From Agromyces sp. S2-1-8 (GTDB taxonomy: Bacteria > Actinomycetota > Actinomycetes > Actinomycetales > Microbacteriaceae), in assembly GCF_021129215.1 (NCBI RefSeq), contig NZ_JAJOLP010000001.1, forward strand, positions 372,001 through 436,000: a stretch of DNA of 64,000 nt, given 5' to 3'. Under the pieces are notes generated by a model. The model did no database searches and had not been told where the DNA came from. It saw nothing but the letters and a program-made list of their open reading frames with translations. Of this stretch, positions 1 to 7,854 are shown piece by piece. The position numbers and the translations under genes are program-made. Position 1 is the stretch's first letter. Each line of letters begins with the position of its first letter.

Positions 1-243
1 CAGCACCTGCGGAAGCTCGGGGTCGGTGAACAGCTGCTCGAAGTTCGCGAGGCCCACGAACTCGGGCGGCGTCAGCAGGTCCCACTCGAGGAAGGCGAGC
101 GCGATCGCGAAGACGAACGGCCCCGCGACGAAGACGAGGAAGAGGAGGACGGCGGGGCTGACGAACAGCCAGCCCGCCGCCTCGGCGCGGCGCCGCTGGA
201 GCAGTGCTCCGGGGCGCCGCGCCGTGATCGTGTCGCTACTCAC
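1..243 (-). CDS. Sugar ABC transporter permease (CUT1), N-terminal fragment cut by window edge
   Basis: Only the first 81 codons are inside the window. The GTG start at 243 overlaps the stop of the upstream binding-protein gene by 8 bases, so the two are translationally coupled. The fragment has a basic cytoplasmic start (residues about 6-20, RRPGALLQRRR), a first membrane segment (about 22-46) and the start of a periplasmic loop (EWDLLTPPEFVGLANFEQLF). This 'vGLxNFxxlf' layout is typical of MalF/UgpA-type permeases. It should form the membrane channel for the sugar bound by the neighbouring lipoprotein. The substrate cannot be read from this part. Confidence 0.85.
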   Translation of the reverse strand, partial: MSSDTITARRPGALLQRRRAEAAGWLFVSPAVLLFLVFVAGPFVFAIALAFLEWDLLTPPEFVGLANFEQLFTDPELPQVL

Positions 244-1555
244 TGACCAGCGACTCCAGCTTGTCCTGCGCGGCGTCGAGCGTCGGCTGCGCCTCGCCCT
301 GGCCCGCGACGATCGTGCCCCAGGCCTCCTCGATGACCTTCTGCGCCTCGGCGCCCTGGTCGATCGACGGGATGGGCGTCGCCCAGCCCATCGCCTCGCT
401 CAGCCGCACGGTGCCCTCGGGGGCGTTGCCGGTGAACGCCTCGGAGTTCGCGACCGACTCGCGCGCCGGCACGATCGTGCCGCCGATCGTCGCGAAGTAC
501 TCGCCGGCCTCCTTCGACATGAGGAACTTGATGAAGGTCCAGGCGGCCTGCTTGTTCTCGCTGTTCTTCGTGATGTTCCAGGCATCCCAGCCGACCGGCG
601 AGCCGTTCTGGGTGTTGGTGGGCCAGTTCACGACGACCGTCTGGTCGACCATGTCCATGTCGCGGACGCCGAGCACCGGCCACCGCCCGCCGTTGAGGGT
701 GGCGAGCTTGCCCTGCTTGAACGCCGTGTTGCCGTCGAACTGCCCGCCGGGCTTGGGCGCGAGGCCCATCTCGACGAGGCTGCGGGCGAACTCGGCCGAT
801 TCGACGGCCTCAGGGGTGTTGTAGGTCGGCTCGCTCCAGTCCTGGTTGAAGGTGCTCGCGCTGTTGGTCGTGAGCCACGGCATGACGTCGACGAAGTAGC
901 CCGAGCCGGCACCGGTGAGGTACGCGCCCGTCTTCTCCTTGATCTGCTTGCCGGCCGCGACGAACTCGTCCCAGGTCCAGTTGCCGTCTTCGGGGATCGG
1001 CACCCCGGCCTTCTCGAACACCGACTTGTTGAGGTACATCGCCATGGTGTTGAAGCCGCCGGGGATGAAGACGGTCTCGCCGTCGGGTCCGGAGGCGTAC
1101 TCCTCGTTGAACTTGACGAGGTTCGGGCTGAGGTCGGCCCAGTAGTCGTCGACGACCTCCTGGTCCTGCTCGATGTACGGCGCGAGGTCGGTGAGGATGC
1201 CCTTCGAGGCGAACAGCCGCTGCCCCTCGGTCGCCACCTGGATGATGTCGATCTTCTGCCCGCCGGCGAGCCGCGTCGCGACCGTCGTGGAGAACGTCGC
1301 CCAGTTGCCGCTCGGAATGCCGACGGCCTTGAGCTTGATGTCGGGGTACTCCTTGTTGAACTCGGCGAACAGGGCGTTGAAGGCCTTCTGCTGGTCGGCG
1401 TCGCCCATGTAGACGAAGCTCAGGTCGCCGCTGTCGGGGCTGCCCTCCGCGCCGCCGCCGCCTCCGCCGCCTCCGGCGGTGCAGCCCGTCATGAGCAGTG
1501 CCGCGGCCGCGATGACCGCGGCGGCCTTGGCGAGACCCTTCATTCTCTTGTGCAT
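236..1555 (-). CDS. Extracellular sugar-binding lipoprotein (family 1, CUT1 ABC transporter)
   Basis: A 439-residue secreted lipoprotein, normal length for the family. The signal peptide has a basic start (MHKRMKGLAK), a hydrophobic core and a lipobox LLMTGC at about residues 20-25. An unusual run of eight glycines follows the lipid-anchored cysteine and probably forms a flexible tether. The mature part shows family features (LSFVYMGDADQQKAFNALFAEFN at the start; GNWTWDEFVAAGKQI; a GWDAWNITKNS segment). The start at 1555 is chosen because AGGAGG lies 7 bases upstream; an internal Met (residue 5) is the alternative. It is the first gene of an operon continuing into the permease, and its promoter carries the operator shared with the DUF4185 gene. 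Substrate unknown; an arabinan or other oligosaccharide is inferred. Confidence 0.9.
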   Translation of the reverse strand: MHKRMKGLAKAAAVIAAAALLMTGCTAGGGGGGGGAEGSPDSGDLSFVYMGDADQQKAFNALFAEFNKEYPDIKLKAVGIPSGNWATFSTTVATRLAGGQKIDIIQVATEGQRLFASKGILTDLAPYIEQDQEVVDDYWADLSPNLVKFNEEYASGPDGETVFIPGGFNTMAMYLNKSVFEKAGVPIPEDGNWTWDEFVAAGKQIKEKTGAYLTGAGSGYFVDVMPWLTTNSASTFNQDWSEPTYNTPEAVESAEFARSLVEMGLAPKPGGQFDGNTAFKQGKLATLNGGRWPVLGVRDMDMVDQTVVVNWPTNTQNGSPVGWDAWNITKNSENKQAAWTFIKFLMSKEAGEYFATIGGTIVPARESVANSEAFTGNAPEGTVRLSEAMGWATPIPSIDQGAEAQKVIEEAWGTIVAGQGEAQPTLDAAQDKLESLVSE

Positions 1556-1684
1556 TCGTCCCTCCTCAGGAACTCGACTCGTCGATGAGTCGATGCTGTG
1601 GCCGGGTCAGGAACCCCGGTTCGGTCGGGCTTCGGCCGTGGGCGCCGGCAGGTTCTCGGTTCGCCGTTGACCTCACCTGCGGCC

Positions 1685-1713
1685 AGAGTATGCGAAATCG
1701 ATTTCAAGCGCAA
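1685..1713 (-). promoter_or_regulatory. Promoter with LacI-type operator in the spacer, for the binding-protein operon
   Basis: Reading the minus strand, TTGCGC (1713-1708) and TACTCT (1690-1685) are separated by exactly 17 bases. The spacer contains the perfect 12-base palindrome GAAATCGATTTC (1694-1705). A repressor bound there would block RNA polymerase. The same palindrome with identical flanks, TGAAATCGATTTCG, occurs upstream of the DUF4185 gene. The form resembles LacI-family operators; the regulator is not recognisable within the window. Confidence 0.7.
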
Positions 1714-1770
1714 CGATCGGATGTTTCGAGCCGATGCGGTGGGCGATGACGACGCCCGTCCGGGTCTCGA

Positions 1771-2940
1771 TCACTCCGCCTTCTCGAGCTCGGCCGAGAA
1801 CCAGTACACGTTGTACGGCCCCCAGAGCGAGAGCGCGAAGTAGACCGTGCGCCCGCCGTCGCCGACGTAGCGCGGGTTCAGGTAGGGCGCATACAACCCC
1901 GGATACTCGTCGCCCGGCACGAGCTCGACCGGGTCTCCCCACGGCCCCCACGGCGTCGCGCCCTCGCGCAGGTACGCGTTGCCCGCATCCGAGTAGCTCA
2001 TGAGCCAGCGGTCGAGGTAGTCCGACCACATCACCGAGAGCTCGCCGATCGTGCCCTCGACGACCGTGGATGCCTCGGCCGGATCCGCGCTCCAGGCCGG
2101 AGCGTCGCCGGTGCCGGCGAAGTACTCGTACGCCGAGGCATCCTCGACGGCCTCGACCGTGGCGGGCACCCGCATCAGTTGCACGTCGCCGAAACGTCCG
2201 GCGGGGATGCCCCAGAGGTAGACGTACTCGGCGCCGTCGTCGACGACGTGCGCCGCGGCCACCTGCACGAAGTTCGAGTCGCCGGGCCAGGTCGGCGACT
2301 CGAGCGCGGTCCAGGTCTCGCCGCCGTCGGTCGACGTGGCGAGCCCCGCGAAGTTCGCGTCCCACGCGCCCGGTTCGCCCCAGAACTTCACCGACATGTA
2401 CGAGAGGTAGAGCGTTTCGCCGATCGCGAAGCCGTACGTCGGGATCTTCGTCACCTCTCCGGTGCCGTCGTTCGCGTCGTGCTCGCCCTCGACCATCGCC
2501 GTCGCGAGGCCGAGCCCGTCGACCGGCGCCCACGCGTCGAACTCGATGCCGTCGGACGGGTCGTCGTCGGTCGTCCACGCCGACACGTTCGAGCGCCACA
2601 GGCCGCCCTGCCCGCCGTAGGCGTCCGGATCGCGCTCGCCGAACGTGTCGCCGAAGAGGAAGTACGTCGTGTCGCCGAGGTTGACCATCGAGCCGAGGTC
2701 GGTGCCGGCGACCCCGACCGACTCGGTGTCGTTCATCGCATCGGGGCCGGTGAGCTTCGCGATCTCGGTGAGCCCGGTGACACCGGTCAGCACGGCGGGC
2801 TTGTCGGGGTCGGGATCGACCGCGACGGGGCTCATGGGGTCGCCTCCGCCACCCGTCGCGCTGCACGCGCAGAGCGCGACGGCGATGGATGCCGCGACGG
2901 CGGCGACGCGGACGGGACGACGGGTTCGGGCACGGCGCAT
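1771..2940 (-). CDS. Secreted DUF4185-family lipoprotein, probable glycoside hydrolase
   Basis: The protein has 389 residues. The start at 2940 is chosen because GAGGAGG precedes it closely; a longer reading to 2964 lacks such a site. An Arg-rich n-region, a hydrophobic stretch and a Cys pair (LCAC) near residues 23-26 suggest a lipoprotein or secreted protein. The body is a repeated beta-strand pattern as in five-bladed propeller enzymes: MVNLGDTTYFLFGDTFGERD, FVQVAAAHVVDDG, DVQLMRVPATVEA, YAPYLNPRYVGDG. The GDTF motif is characteristic of DUF4185. Some members of this family are known as endo-D-arabinanases (CAZy GH183); applying that here is inference. It shares an operator with the adjacent ABC system, so released sugars may be the transported substrate. 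Confidence 0.75.
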   Translation of the reverse strand: MRRARTRRPVRVAAVAASIAVALCACSATGGGGDPMSPVAVDPDPDKPAVLTGVTGLTEIAKLTGPDAMNDTESVGVAGTDLGSMVNLGDTTYFLFGDTFGERDPDAYGGQGGLWRSNVSAWTTDDDPSDGIEFDAWAPVDGLGLATAMVEGEHDANDGTGEVTKIPTYGFAIGETLYLSYMSVKFWGEPGAWDANFAGLATSTDGGETWTALESPTWPGDSNFVQVAAAHVVDDGAEYVYLWGIPAGRFGDVQLMRVPATVEAVEDASAYEYFAGTGDAPAWSADPAEASTVVEGTIGELSVMWSDYLDRWLMSYSDAGNAYLREGATPWGPWGDPVELVPGDEYPGLYAPYLNPRYVGDGGRTVYFALSLWGPYNVYWFSAELEKAE

Positions 2941-2987
2941 GATCCTCCTCGATCTCCCCGACACCCTACGCGCGACGCACGATTTTC

Positions 2988-2999
2988 GAAATCGATTTC
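2988..2999 (-). promoter_or_regulatory. Operator GAAATCGATTTC upstream of the DUF4185 gene
   Basis: This is a perfect 12-base palindrome, 48 bases upstream of the DUF4185 start. With one flanking base on each side it is identical to the site at 1693-1706. Two exact 14-base copies at two promoters on the same strand imply one shared repressor. No convincing -35/-10 pair could be assigned around it. Confidence 0.65.
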
Positions 3000-3067
3000 A
3001 GTACTTTTCGCACCGATCCGGCCGCTCCCGTGATCCGCGGGCACCCGCGTTCGCAGCGGGCGGCGAA

Positions 3068-3101
3068 ATGCTTAGCCACACTAATTTGTTAGACTAAGCA
3101 T
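3068..3101 (+). promoter_or_regulatory. Nested inverted repeats: operator for the MarR-MFS pair
   Basis: An outer repeat, ATGCTTAG (3068-3075) with CTAAGCAT (3094-3101), encloses an inner one, CTAA-TTTG-TTAG (3081-3092). Four TTAG/CTAA elements therefore lie immediately before the ATG at 3103. MarR proteins bind such palindromes as dimers, so autorepression is likely. No Shine-Dalgarno sequence is visible. TAGACT (3090-3095) is a possible -10 that would give a leaderless mRNA. Confidence 0.6.
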
Positions 3102-3102
3102 C

Positions 3103-3597
3103 ATGACCGATGCCCTGCAGACGACCGCGCCCGAGCGGCCCGCCCCCGCGGCATCCTCTCGGCTGACCCGGGACCGCCGTACGCTCGCCGAGCAGTCGAC
3201 CGAACTCCGCATCGCCGTGATGCGCCTCTCGCGGCGCCTGCGACAGCAGCGCAGCGACACCGAGATCAGCGCATCGCAGTTCTCGACGCTCGGGTGGATC
3301 CACAGCGAGGGGCCGCTCACGATCGGCCGTCTCGCCGAGCTCGAGCGGGTGACCGCACCGAGCATGAACCGCACCGTCAACTGCCTCGTCGACGCGGGCT
3401 ACGTCACCCGCCGCACCGACGACGACGACCGCCGCAAGGTGCTCGTCGAGGTGACCGACGCCGGCGACACGGTCGTCCGCGAGACCCGCAAGCGGCGCGA
3501 TGCGTGGCTCGCGAAGCGGTACGCCGCCCTCAGCCCCGACGACCGCGAGGTCCTCGCCCGCGCCACCACGATCCTCGGGAGGCTCCTCGACCAGTGA
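3103..3597 (+). CDS. MarR-family transcriptional regulator
   Basis: The protein has 164 residues, typical for MarR dimers. The winged helix-turn-helix is visible: ISASQFSTLGWI, then LTIGRLAELERVTAPSMNRTV (recognition helix), and the wing YVTRRTDDDDRRKVLVEVT, the usual 'D.RDrR...v.lT' pattern. The N-terminal 25 residues are disordered and variable in the family. The gene overlaps the MFS exporter by GTGA, so the two are coupled. The nested palindrome just upstream suggests autoregulation relieved by an exporter substrate. Ligand unknown. Confidence 0.92.
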   Translation: MTDALQTTAPERPAPAASSRLTRDRRTLAEQSTELRIAVMRLSRRLRQQRSDTEISASQFSTLGWIHSEGPLTIGRLAELERVTAPSMNRTVNCLVDAGYVTRRTDDDDRRKVLVEVTDAGDTVVRETRKRRDAWLAKRYAALSPDDREVLARATTILGRLLDQ

Positions 3598-5057
3598 GTG
3601 CCATGTTCCGCTCCCTCAGCCACGTCAACTACCGCATCTGGTTCATCGGCGCCCTCGTCTCGAACGTCGGCGCCTGGATGCAGGCCACCGCCCAGAACTG
3701 GGTCGTGCTCACCGAACTCAGCGACAACGACGCGTTCGCGGTGGGCATCACCATGGCCCTGCAGTTCGCCCCGCAACTGCTGCTCGTGCCGGTCACGGGC
3801 CTCATCGCCGACCGCTTCGACCGGCGCAAGATCCTCATGTGCACGCAGACGGCGCTCATGCTGCTCGCCCTCGGACTCGGCGCCCTGCTCATCTTCGGCC
3901 ACGCCCAGCTGTGGCAGCTCTACGTCTTCGCGGGCCTGCTCGGCATCGTGAACGCGATCGACAACCCCGCCCGCCAGACCTTCGTGACCGACCTCGTGTC
4001 GAGCACCGACATGTCGAACGCGGTGGCCCTCAACTCGGCCTCGTTCAACACGGCCCGCCTGATCGGCCCGGCCGTCGCGGGCGTGCTCATCGTGCTCGTC
4101 GGCTCGGGCTGGGTCTTCATCATCAACGCGCTCACGTTCGTCGCGGTGCTCGCGGCCCTCGCCATGCTCAAGGGCAAGAAGCTGAAGCGGATGCCGCGGG
4201 CCAGCCGCGAGCGCGGCGCCTTCGTCGCGGGCTTCCGCTACGTGTGGAGCCGACCCGACCTCGTCGTCGTCTTCGTGATCGTGTTCCTCGTGGGCGCGTT
4301 CGGCATGAACTTCCCGATCTTCTCCTCGACGATGGCCGTCGAGTTCGGGCGCGGCGCCGGCGAGTACGGCCTGCTCAACTCGATCCTCGCGATCGGCTCG
4401 CTCGCCGGGGCGCTGCTGGCCGCCCGGCGCGAACGAGCGCGCATGCGCGTCGTGATCCTCGCGGCCGCCGGCTTCGGCGTGGCGGCGGCGATCTCGGCGG
4501 TGATGCCGACCTTCGCCCTGTTCGCCGCCTCGACGGTGCTCATCGGTTTCGCCGCGGTCACGATGCTGACGACCGCCAACGGCTACGTGCAGACGACGAC
4601 CGACCCCGCGCTGCGCGGGCGCGTGCTCGCACTGTACTTCGCGATCCTCTCGGGCGGCACGCCGATCGGGGCCCCGATCGTCGGCGCGGTCGCGAACAGC
4701 TGGGGCCCGCGCTGGGGCCTCGGCGTCGCCGCGATCGCCGCGGGCGTCGCCGCCCTCATCGGCGCGATCTGGCTCGTCGTCTCGCGCGGCATGCGGCTCA
4801 CGAGGCATCCCGAACGCCGCTGGGCCCCGGCCGTGCGCTTCGACGCTCCGCCCACCGCCGCGATCGCGGTCGTGCCGACGGCGGCCATCGCCGTGCCGAC
4901 CGAGGCGCTGCAGGTGCCGACCGCGGCGCTGCAAGTGCCGACCGAGGCGCTGCAAGTGCCGACGGCGGCCATCGCCGTGCCGACCGAGGCGCTGCAGGCA
5001 CCGACCGCGGCGACGAGTGTCCGGGACGCCTCGCTGCGGGCCTCGCTCCAGGGCTGA
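3594..5057 (+). CDS. MFS exporter (EntS/DHA3-like) with C-terminal heptapeptide repeats
   Basis: The start is taken at GTG 3594, which overlaps the MarR stop (GTGA) and has GGGAGG 10 bases upstream; ATG 3603 is the alternative. The 487-residue protein has 12 predicted membrane segments and the MFS loop motif GLIADRFDRRKIL after the second. The segment DNPARQTFVTDLV is typical of the EntS/enterobactin-exporter type MFS_3 group. The last ~65 residues are cytoplasmic and hold eight copies of a 7-residue unit, PT(A/E)A(I/L)(A/Q)V, not part of the family fold. The MarR context suggests efflux of a toxic compound or a metabolite. Confidence 0.88.
   Translation: MSAMFRSLSHVNYRIWFIGALVSNVGAWMQATAQNWVVLTELSDNDAFAVGITMALQFAPQLLLVPVTGLIADRFDRRKILMCTQTALMLLALGLGALLIFGHAQLWQLYVFAGLLGIVNAIDNPARQTFVTDLVSSTDMSNAVALNSASFNTARLIGPAVAGVLIVLVGSGWVFIINALTFVAVLAALAMLKGKKLKRMPRASRERGAFVAGFRYVWSRPDLVVVFVIVFLVGAFGMNFPIFSSTMAVEFGRGAGEYGLLNSILAIGSLAGALLAARRERARMRVVILAAAGFGVAAAISAVMPTFALFAASTVLIGFAAVTMLTTANGYVQTTTDPALRGRVLALYFAILSGGTPIGAPIVGAVANSWGPRWGLGVAAIAAGVAALIGAIWLVVSRGMRLTRHPERRWAPAVRFDAPPTAAIAVVPTAAIAVPTEALQVPTAALQVPTEALQVPTAAIAVPTEALQAPTAATSVRDASLRASLQG
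4851..5021 (+). repeat. Eight 21-bp in-frame tandem repeats in the MFS exporter 3' end
   Basis: The DNA encodes PTAAIAV-type units: PTAAIAV (plus one extra V), PTAAIAV, PTEALQV, PTAALQV, PTEALQV, PTAAIAV, PTEALQA, PTAATSV. The units are not identical at DNA level but keep the pattern ccgac-gcg-. The variants alternate, suggesting expansion by duplication of blocks. Confidence 0.9.
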
Positions 5058-5154
5058 CCCGTCACCCGCGGCTGACGCGCGCGCACGCCTCGCACCCACA
5101 CCGCGCGTCTGCGATGAGGTCGCGCGAAGAGTCCGGGCCGTCGCCGTTCAGCAA

Positions 5155-5208
5155 CCGTTCGCGCGACTTCGCGATGCGGAGTCGCACGAATTGCGCGAAC
5201 GCGAACGG
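5155..5208. terminator. Possible bidirectional terminator between converging genes
   Basis: The outer stem CCGTTCGCG (5155-5163) pairs with CGCGAACGG (5200-5208). An inner stem GCGACT (5163-5168) pairs with AGTCGC (5180-5185). It lies between the convergent MFS and ROK gene ends. There is no T-tract, as is common in actinobacteria. The rest of 5058-5225 shows nothing else. Confidence 0.4.
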
Positions 5209-5225
5209 CGCCGGCGCCGCGCGGC

Positions 5226-6401
5226 TCAGGCGTCGAGCGCCGACTCGGGGTCCGCGAGCAGCGGCCCGAACGCCAGCTCGGCCGCCCCGATCGCGAGCCG
5301 ATCCTCGCCGAGCGCGGCGGCCCGCAGCTCGACACCCTCGGCAGCGGCGGGCATCGCCTGGGCCAGCACCGCGGCAGTGAGCGCATCGGCGTCGCTCTCG
5401 GCGATGGTCGCGAGGAACCCACCGAGGATCACCCGTGAGGGGTTCAGCACGTTCACCGCGTTCGCCAGGGCCGTCGCGAGGATACGCCGCTGCCTCGCGA
5501 GCTCGGCCGCGACCTCTGGCGAGTCGCTTGCCTCGAGCGCGGCCCGCAACGTCGGCTCGTCGGCAGCGGCGAGCCCGACGACCGCGAGCAGTCGCGATCG
5601 CGCGACCTCGTCTTCGAGCACGCCGCCCTCGGCCCGGCGGTCCTCGTCCGCGGCGATGCCCGGGCGATTCTGCCCGAACTCGCCCGCGTATCCGCCGGCG
5701 CCGACGACGGCGACACCGCCGACGACGAGCCCGCCGCCGATGCCGCTCGCGCCGCCGTTGAGGTAGACGAGGTCATCGATGCCCCGGCCCGCGCCGAACA
5801 GGTGCTCGGCGCGGGCGCCGAGGCTCGCGTCGTTGCCGACGGCCGTGGGCAGCCCGGTCGCGGCCTCGACGAGTTCGCGCAGCGGAGCGTCGTTCCACTC
5901 GAGGTGCGGTGCCATGCGGACGAGCCCGTCGGCAGCGCGCACCAGGCCCGGCACCGCGAGGCCGACGCCCACGATGCGTGCCGAGCGCAGCGGCCCGTCG
6001 CGCCAGCGCGCGACGGTCGATGCGACGATCGCTGCGACCTCCTCGGGCGAGACGAGGTGATCGACCTCGTTGCGCTCTCGTACGGGGATCCGCCCGTCGA
6101 GTCCGACGGCCGAGATCGTGACGGCATCGACCTCGGGGTTCACCGCGATCGCGGTGACGCCGGGGTGGGCGGCGACGACGGGCGAGGGGCGGCCGACGCG
6201 ATTCGTCGGGTCGGGCGCCCGCTCCTCGACGAGCCCGGCCTCGGCGAGTTCGGCGGCGAGGGCCGCGATCGTCGAGCGGTTGAGGCCGGTCGCGGCGGTC
6301 AGCGCGGCGCGCGATCGAGGTCCCTCGAGGTGCACGAGCCCGAGGACTTTCGCGAGGTTTCGACGATGCACGCCGTCGAAGGTGCCGATGCGCTCTGCCA
6401 C
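5226..6401 (-). CDS. ROK-family transcriptional repressor (NagC/XylR type) lacking the zinc motif
   Basis: The protein has 391 residues. The N-terminal winged helix is at about residues 10-70 (NLAKVLGLVHLEGPRSRAAL, TGLNRSTIAALAAELAEAGLV, then GRPSPVV). The ROK sugar-binding domain follows (VGVGLAVPGLVR; VGNDASLGARAEHLFG; LNGGASGIGGGLVVGG; NVLNPSRVILGGF). The usual ROK zinc site, GHx9-11CxCGxxGC, is replaced by GQNRPGIAADEDRRAEGG, with no cysteines. GTG at 6401 is the start; the ribosome site is weak. It is divergent from the GH3/GH43 operon, which has a palindrome at its transcription start, so it probably represses that operon until a xyloside or glucoside binds. Confidence 0.9.
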   Translation of the reverse strand: MAERIGTFDGVHRRNLAKVLGLVHLEGPRSRAALTAATGLNRSTIAALAAELAEAGLVEERAPDPTNRVGRPSPVVAAHPGVTAIAVNPEVDAVTISAVGLDGRIPVRERNEVDHLVSPEEVAAIVASTVARWRDGPLRSARIVGVGLAVPGLVRAADGLVRMAPHLEWNDAPLRELVEAATGLPTAVGNDASLGARAEHLFGAGRGIDDLVYLNGGASGIGGGLVVGGVAVVGAGGYAGEFGQNRPGIAADEDRRAEGGVLEDEVARSRLLAVVGLAAADEPTLRAALEASDSPEVAAELARQRRILATALANAVNVLNPSRVILGGFLATIAESDADALTAAVLAQAMPAAAEGVELRAAALGEDRLAIGAAELAFGPLLADPESALDA

Positions 6402-6461
6402 GCGACAACTCTAGGCGGGGCCGTCGACACGCCCGCTCGCGACGCACCGAATATGTTGCCC

Positions 6462-6490
6462 TTGACTCGAAATTGTCCGAGCCGTATATT
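6462..6490 (+). promoter_or_regulatory. Sigma-70-like promoter of the GH3/GH43 transport operon
   Basis: TTGACT (6462-6467) and TATATT (6485-6490) are separated by exactly 17 bases. This is a very good match to the housekeeping consensus for such GC-rich DNA. Transcription should start near 6497, about 50 bases before the ATG. Confidence 0.75.
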
Positions 6491-6507
6491 CAAGGCGTCC
6501 AGATCAC

Positions 6508-6527
6508 TTTCGACATTGGTGTCGAAA
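6508..6527 (+). promoter_or_regulatory. Operator for the ROK repressor
   Basis: A perfect inverted repeat, TTTCGACA-TTGG-TGTCGAAA, lies just downstream of the predicted transcription start. The motif CTTTCGA recurs at 6507 and 6528, 21 bases apart (two helical turns). ROK repressors commonly bind such sites to block elongation or initiation. Assignment to the divergent ROK gene is inferred from position. Confidence 0.65.
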
Positions 6528-6548
6528 CTTTCGAGAGGTTGTTCAAGG

Positions 6549-7841
6549 ATGAACAGACGCAGCACGGCTCGTCTCATCGCCCTGGCGGCGGCGAGCGGCA
6601 TCGCGATGGCCGCACTCAGCGGCTGTTCGGCGGGCGGCGGGGAGGAGGGCGGCGAGACCGCGATGACCTTCTGGCACAACTCCACCACCGGTGACGGCAA
6701 GGCGTACTGGGAGGCGACCGCAGCCGCCTTCGAGGAGGAGCACCCGGGCGTGACGATCGAGATCCAGGCGATCCAGAACGAGGACATGGACGGCAAGCTC
6801 CAGACCGCCCTCAACTCCGGCGATGCGCCCGACATCTTCATGGCGCGCGGCGGCGGCAAGCTCGCAGCCGTGGTCGAGGCCGGCCAGGCGCAGGACCTCA
6901 GCTCCGCGCTCTCCGACGAGACGAAGGCCGCCCTCGGCGAAGGCGCCCTCTCGGCGTTCTCGGTCGACGACAAGCTCTACGGGGTGCCGTCGTCGGTGCT
7001 GCCGGGCGGCATCTACTACAGCAAGGACCTCTTCGCCCAGGCCGGCATCACCGAGACGCCGACCACGTTCGACGAGCTCGGCGAAGCCGTCGACAAGCTG
7101 AAGGCCGCCGGCATCGACCCGATCGCGCTCGGCGCGAAGGACGCCTGGCCCGCCGCCCACTGGTACTACTTCTTCGCACTCCGCGAGTGCGGCCAGGACG
7201 TCATCACCGGCCTCACCGACGACCCCAGCTTCTCCGACGAGTGCTGGCTGCGCGCCGGTGAGGACCTCGAGGAGTTCGCCGGCATCGAGCCGTTCAACCC
7301 GGGCTTCCTGACGACGACCGCCCAGCAGGGCGCCGGCTCCTCCGCAGGGCTCGTCGCCAACCACAAGGCCGCGATGGAGCTCATGGGCGCCTGGGATCCT
7401 GGCGTGATCGCCTCGCTCACGCCCGACGAGAAGCCCTTGGCCGACCTCGGCTGGTTCCCGTTCCCCGAGGTCGAGGGCGGCGACGGCGAGGGCGGCGCGC
7501 TCATGGGCGGCGTCGACGGCTTCTCGTGCTACGTCGACGCACCGAAGGAATGCGGCGAATTCCTCGAGTTCGCTTCGCAGAAGGAGTACCAGGAGGGCTA
7601 TGCGAACGCGTTCGTCACGCTGCCGGCCAACAAGGACGCCCAAGGGGTCGTGACCGACCCCGCCCTGCAGGAGGTGCTCGCCGCCGTCAACGAGGCCCCG
7701 TACGTCTCGGTCTGGCTCGACACGCTCCTCGGCCAGAACGTCGGCAACGCGCTGAACGTCGGCGTGGTCGACCTGCTCGCCGGCAAGGGCTCGCCCCAGG
7801 GCATCGTCGATGCGGTCGACGACGCCATCAAGAAGGGCTGA
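6549..7841 (+). CDS. Extracellular sugar-binding lipoprotein (CUT1) of the xyloside/glucoside operon
   Basis: The protein has 430 residues. ATG 6549 is chosen; GAGAGG lies 10 bases upstream. The signal peptide (MNRRSTARLIALAAASGIAMA) ends in a lipobox LSGCS at about residues 23-27. The mature part starts MTFWHNSTTGDGKAYWEATAAAFEEEHPGV, typical of family 1 binding proteins, with PDIFMARGGGKL and a DIFxxxG-type hinge. It has cysteines (REC, DEC, SCYVDAPKEC) that may form disulphides. It is the first gene of a six-gene coupled operon ending in three carbohydrate-active enzymes, so the ligand is probably a xylo- or gluco-oligosaccharide (inference). Confidence 0.9.
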   Translation: MNRRSTARLIALAAASGIAMAALSGCSAGGGEEGGETAMTFWHNSTTGDGKAYWEATAAAFEEEHPGVTIEIQAIQNEDMDGKLQTALNSGDAPDIFMARGGGKLAAVVEAGQAQDLSSALSDETKAALGEGALSAFSVDDKLYGVPSSVLPGGIYYSKDLFAQAGITETPTTFDELGEAVDKLKAAGIDPIALGAKDAWPAAHWYYFFALRECGQDVITGLTDDPSFSDECWLRAGEDLEEFAGIEPFNPGFLTTTAQQGAGSSAGLVANHKAAMELMGAWDPGVIASLTPDEKPLADLGWFPFPEVEGGDGEGGALMGGVDGFSCYVDAPKECGEFLEFASQKEYQEGYANAFVTLPANKDAQGVVTDPALQEVLAAVNEAPYVSVWLDTLLGQNVGNALNVGVVDLLAGKGSPQGIVDAVDDAIKKG

Positions 7842-7854
7842 GGCCGAACGCATC

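Noticed and set aside
3399-5099. 566-codon open frame antisense to the MFS exporter
   Set aside because: It is a frame shadow caused by high GC; composition is Asp/Arg/Glu/His-rich without any domain, and the plus strand encodes a clear MFS protein.
6299-6548. Upstream extension of the binding-protein frame through the ROK promoter
   Set aside because: It crosses a strong promoter and operator; ATG 6549 gives a proper lipoprotein signal peptide.
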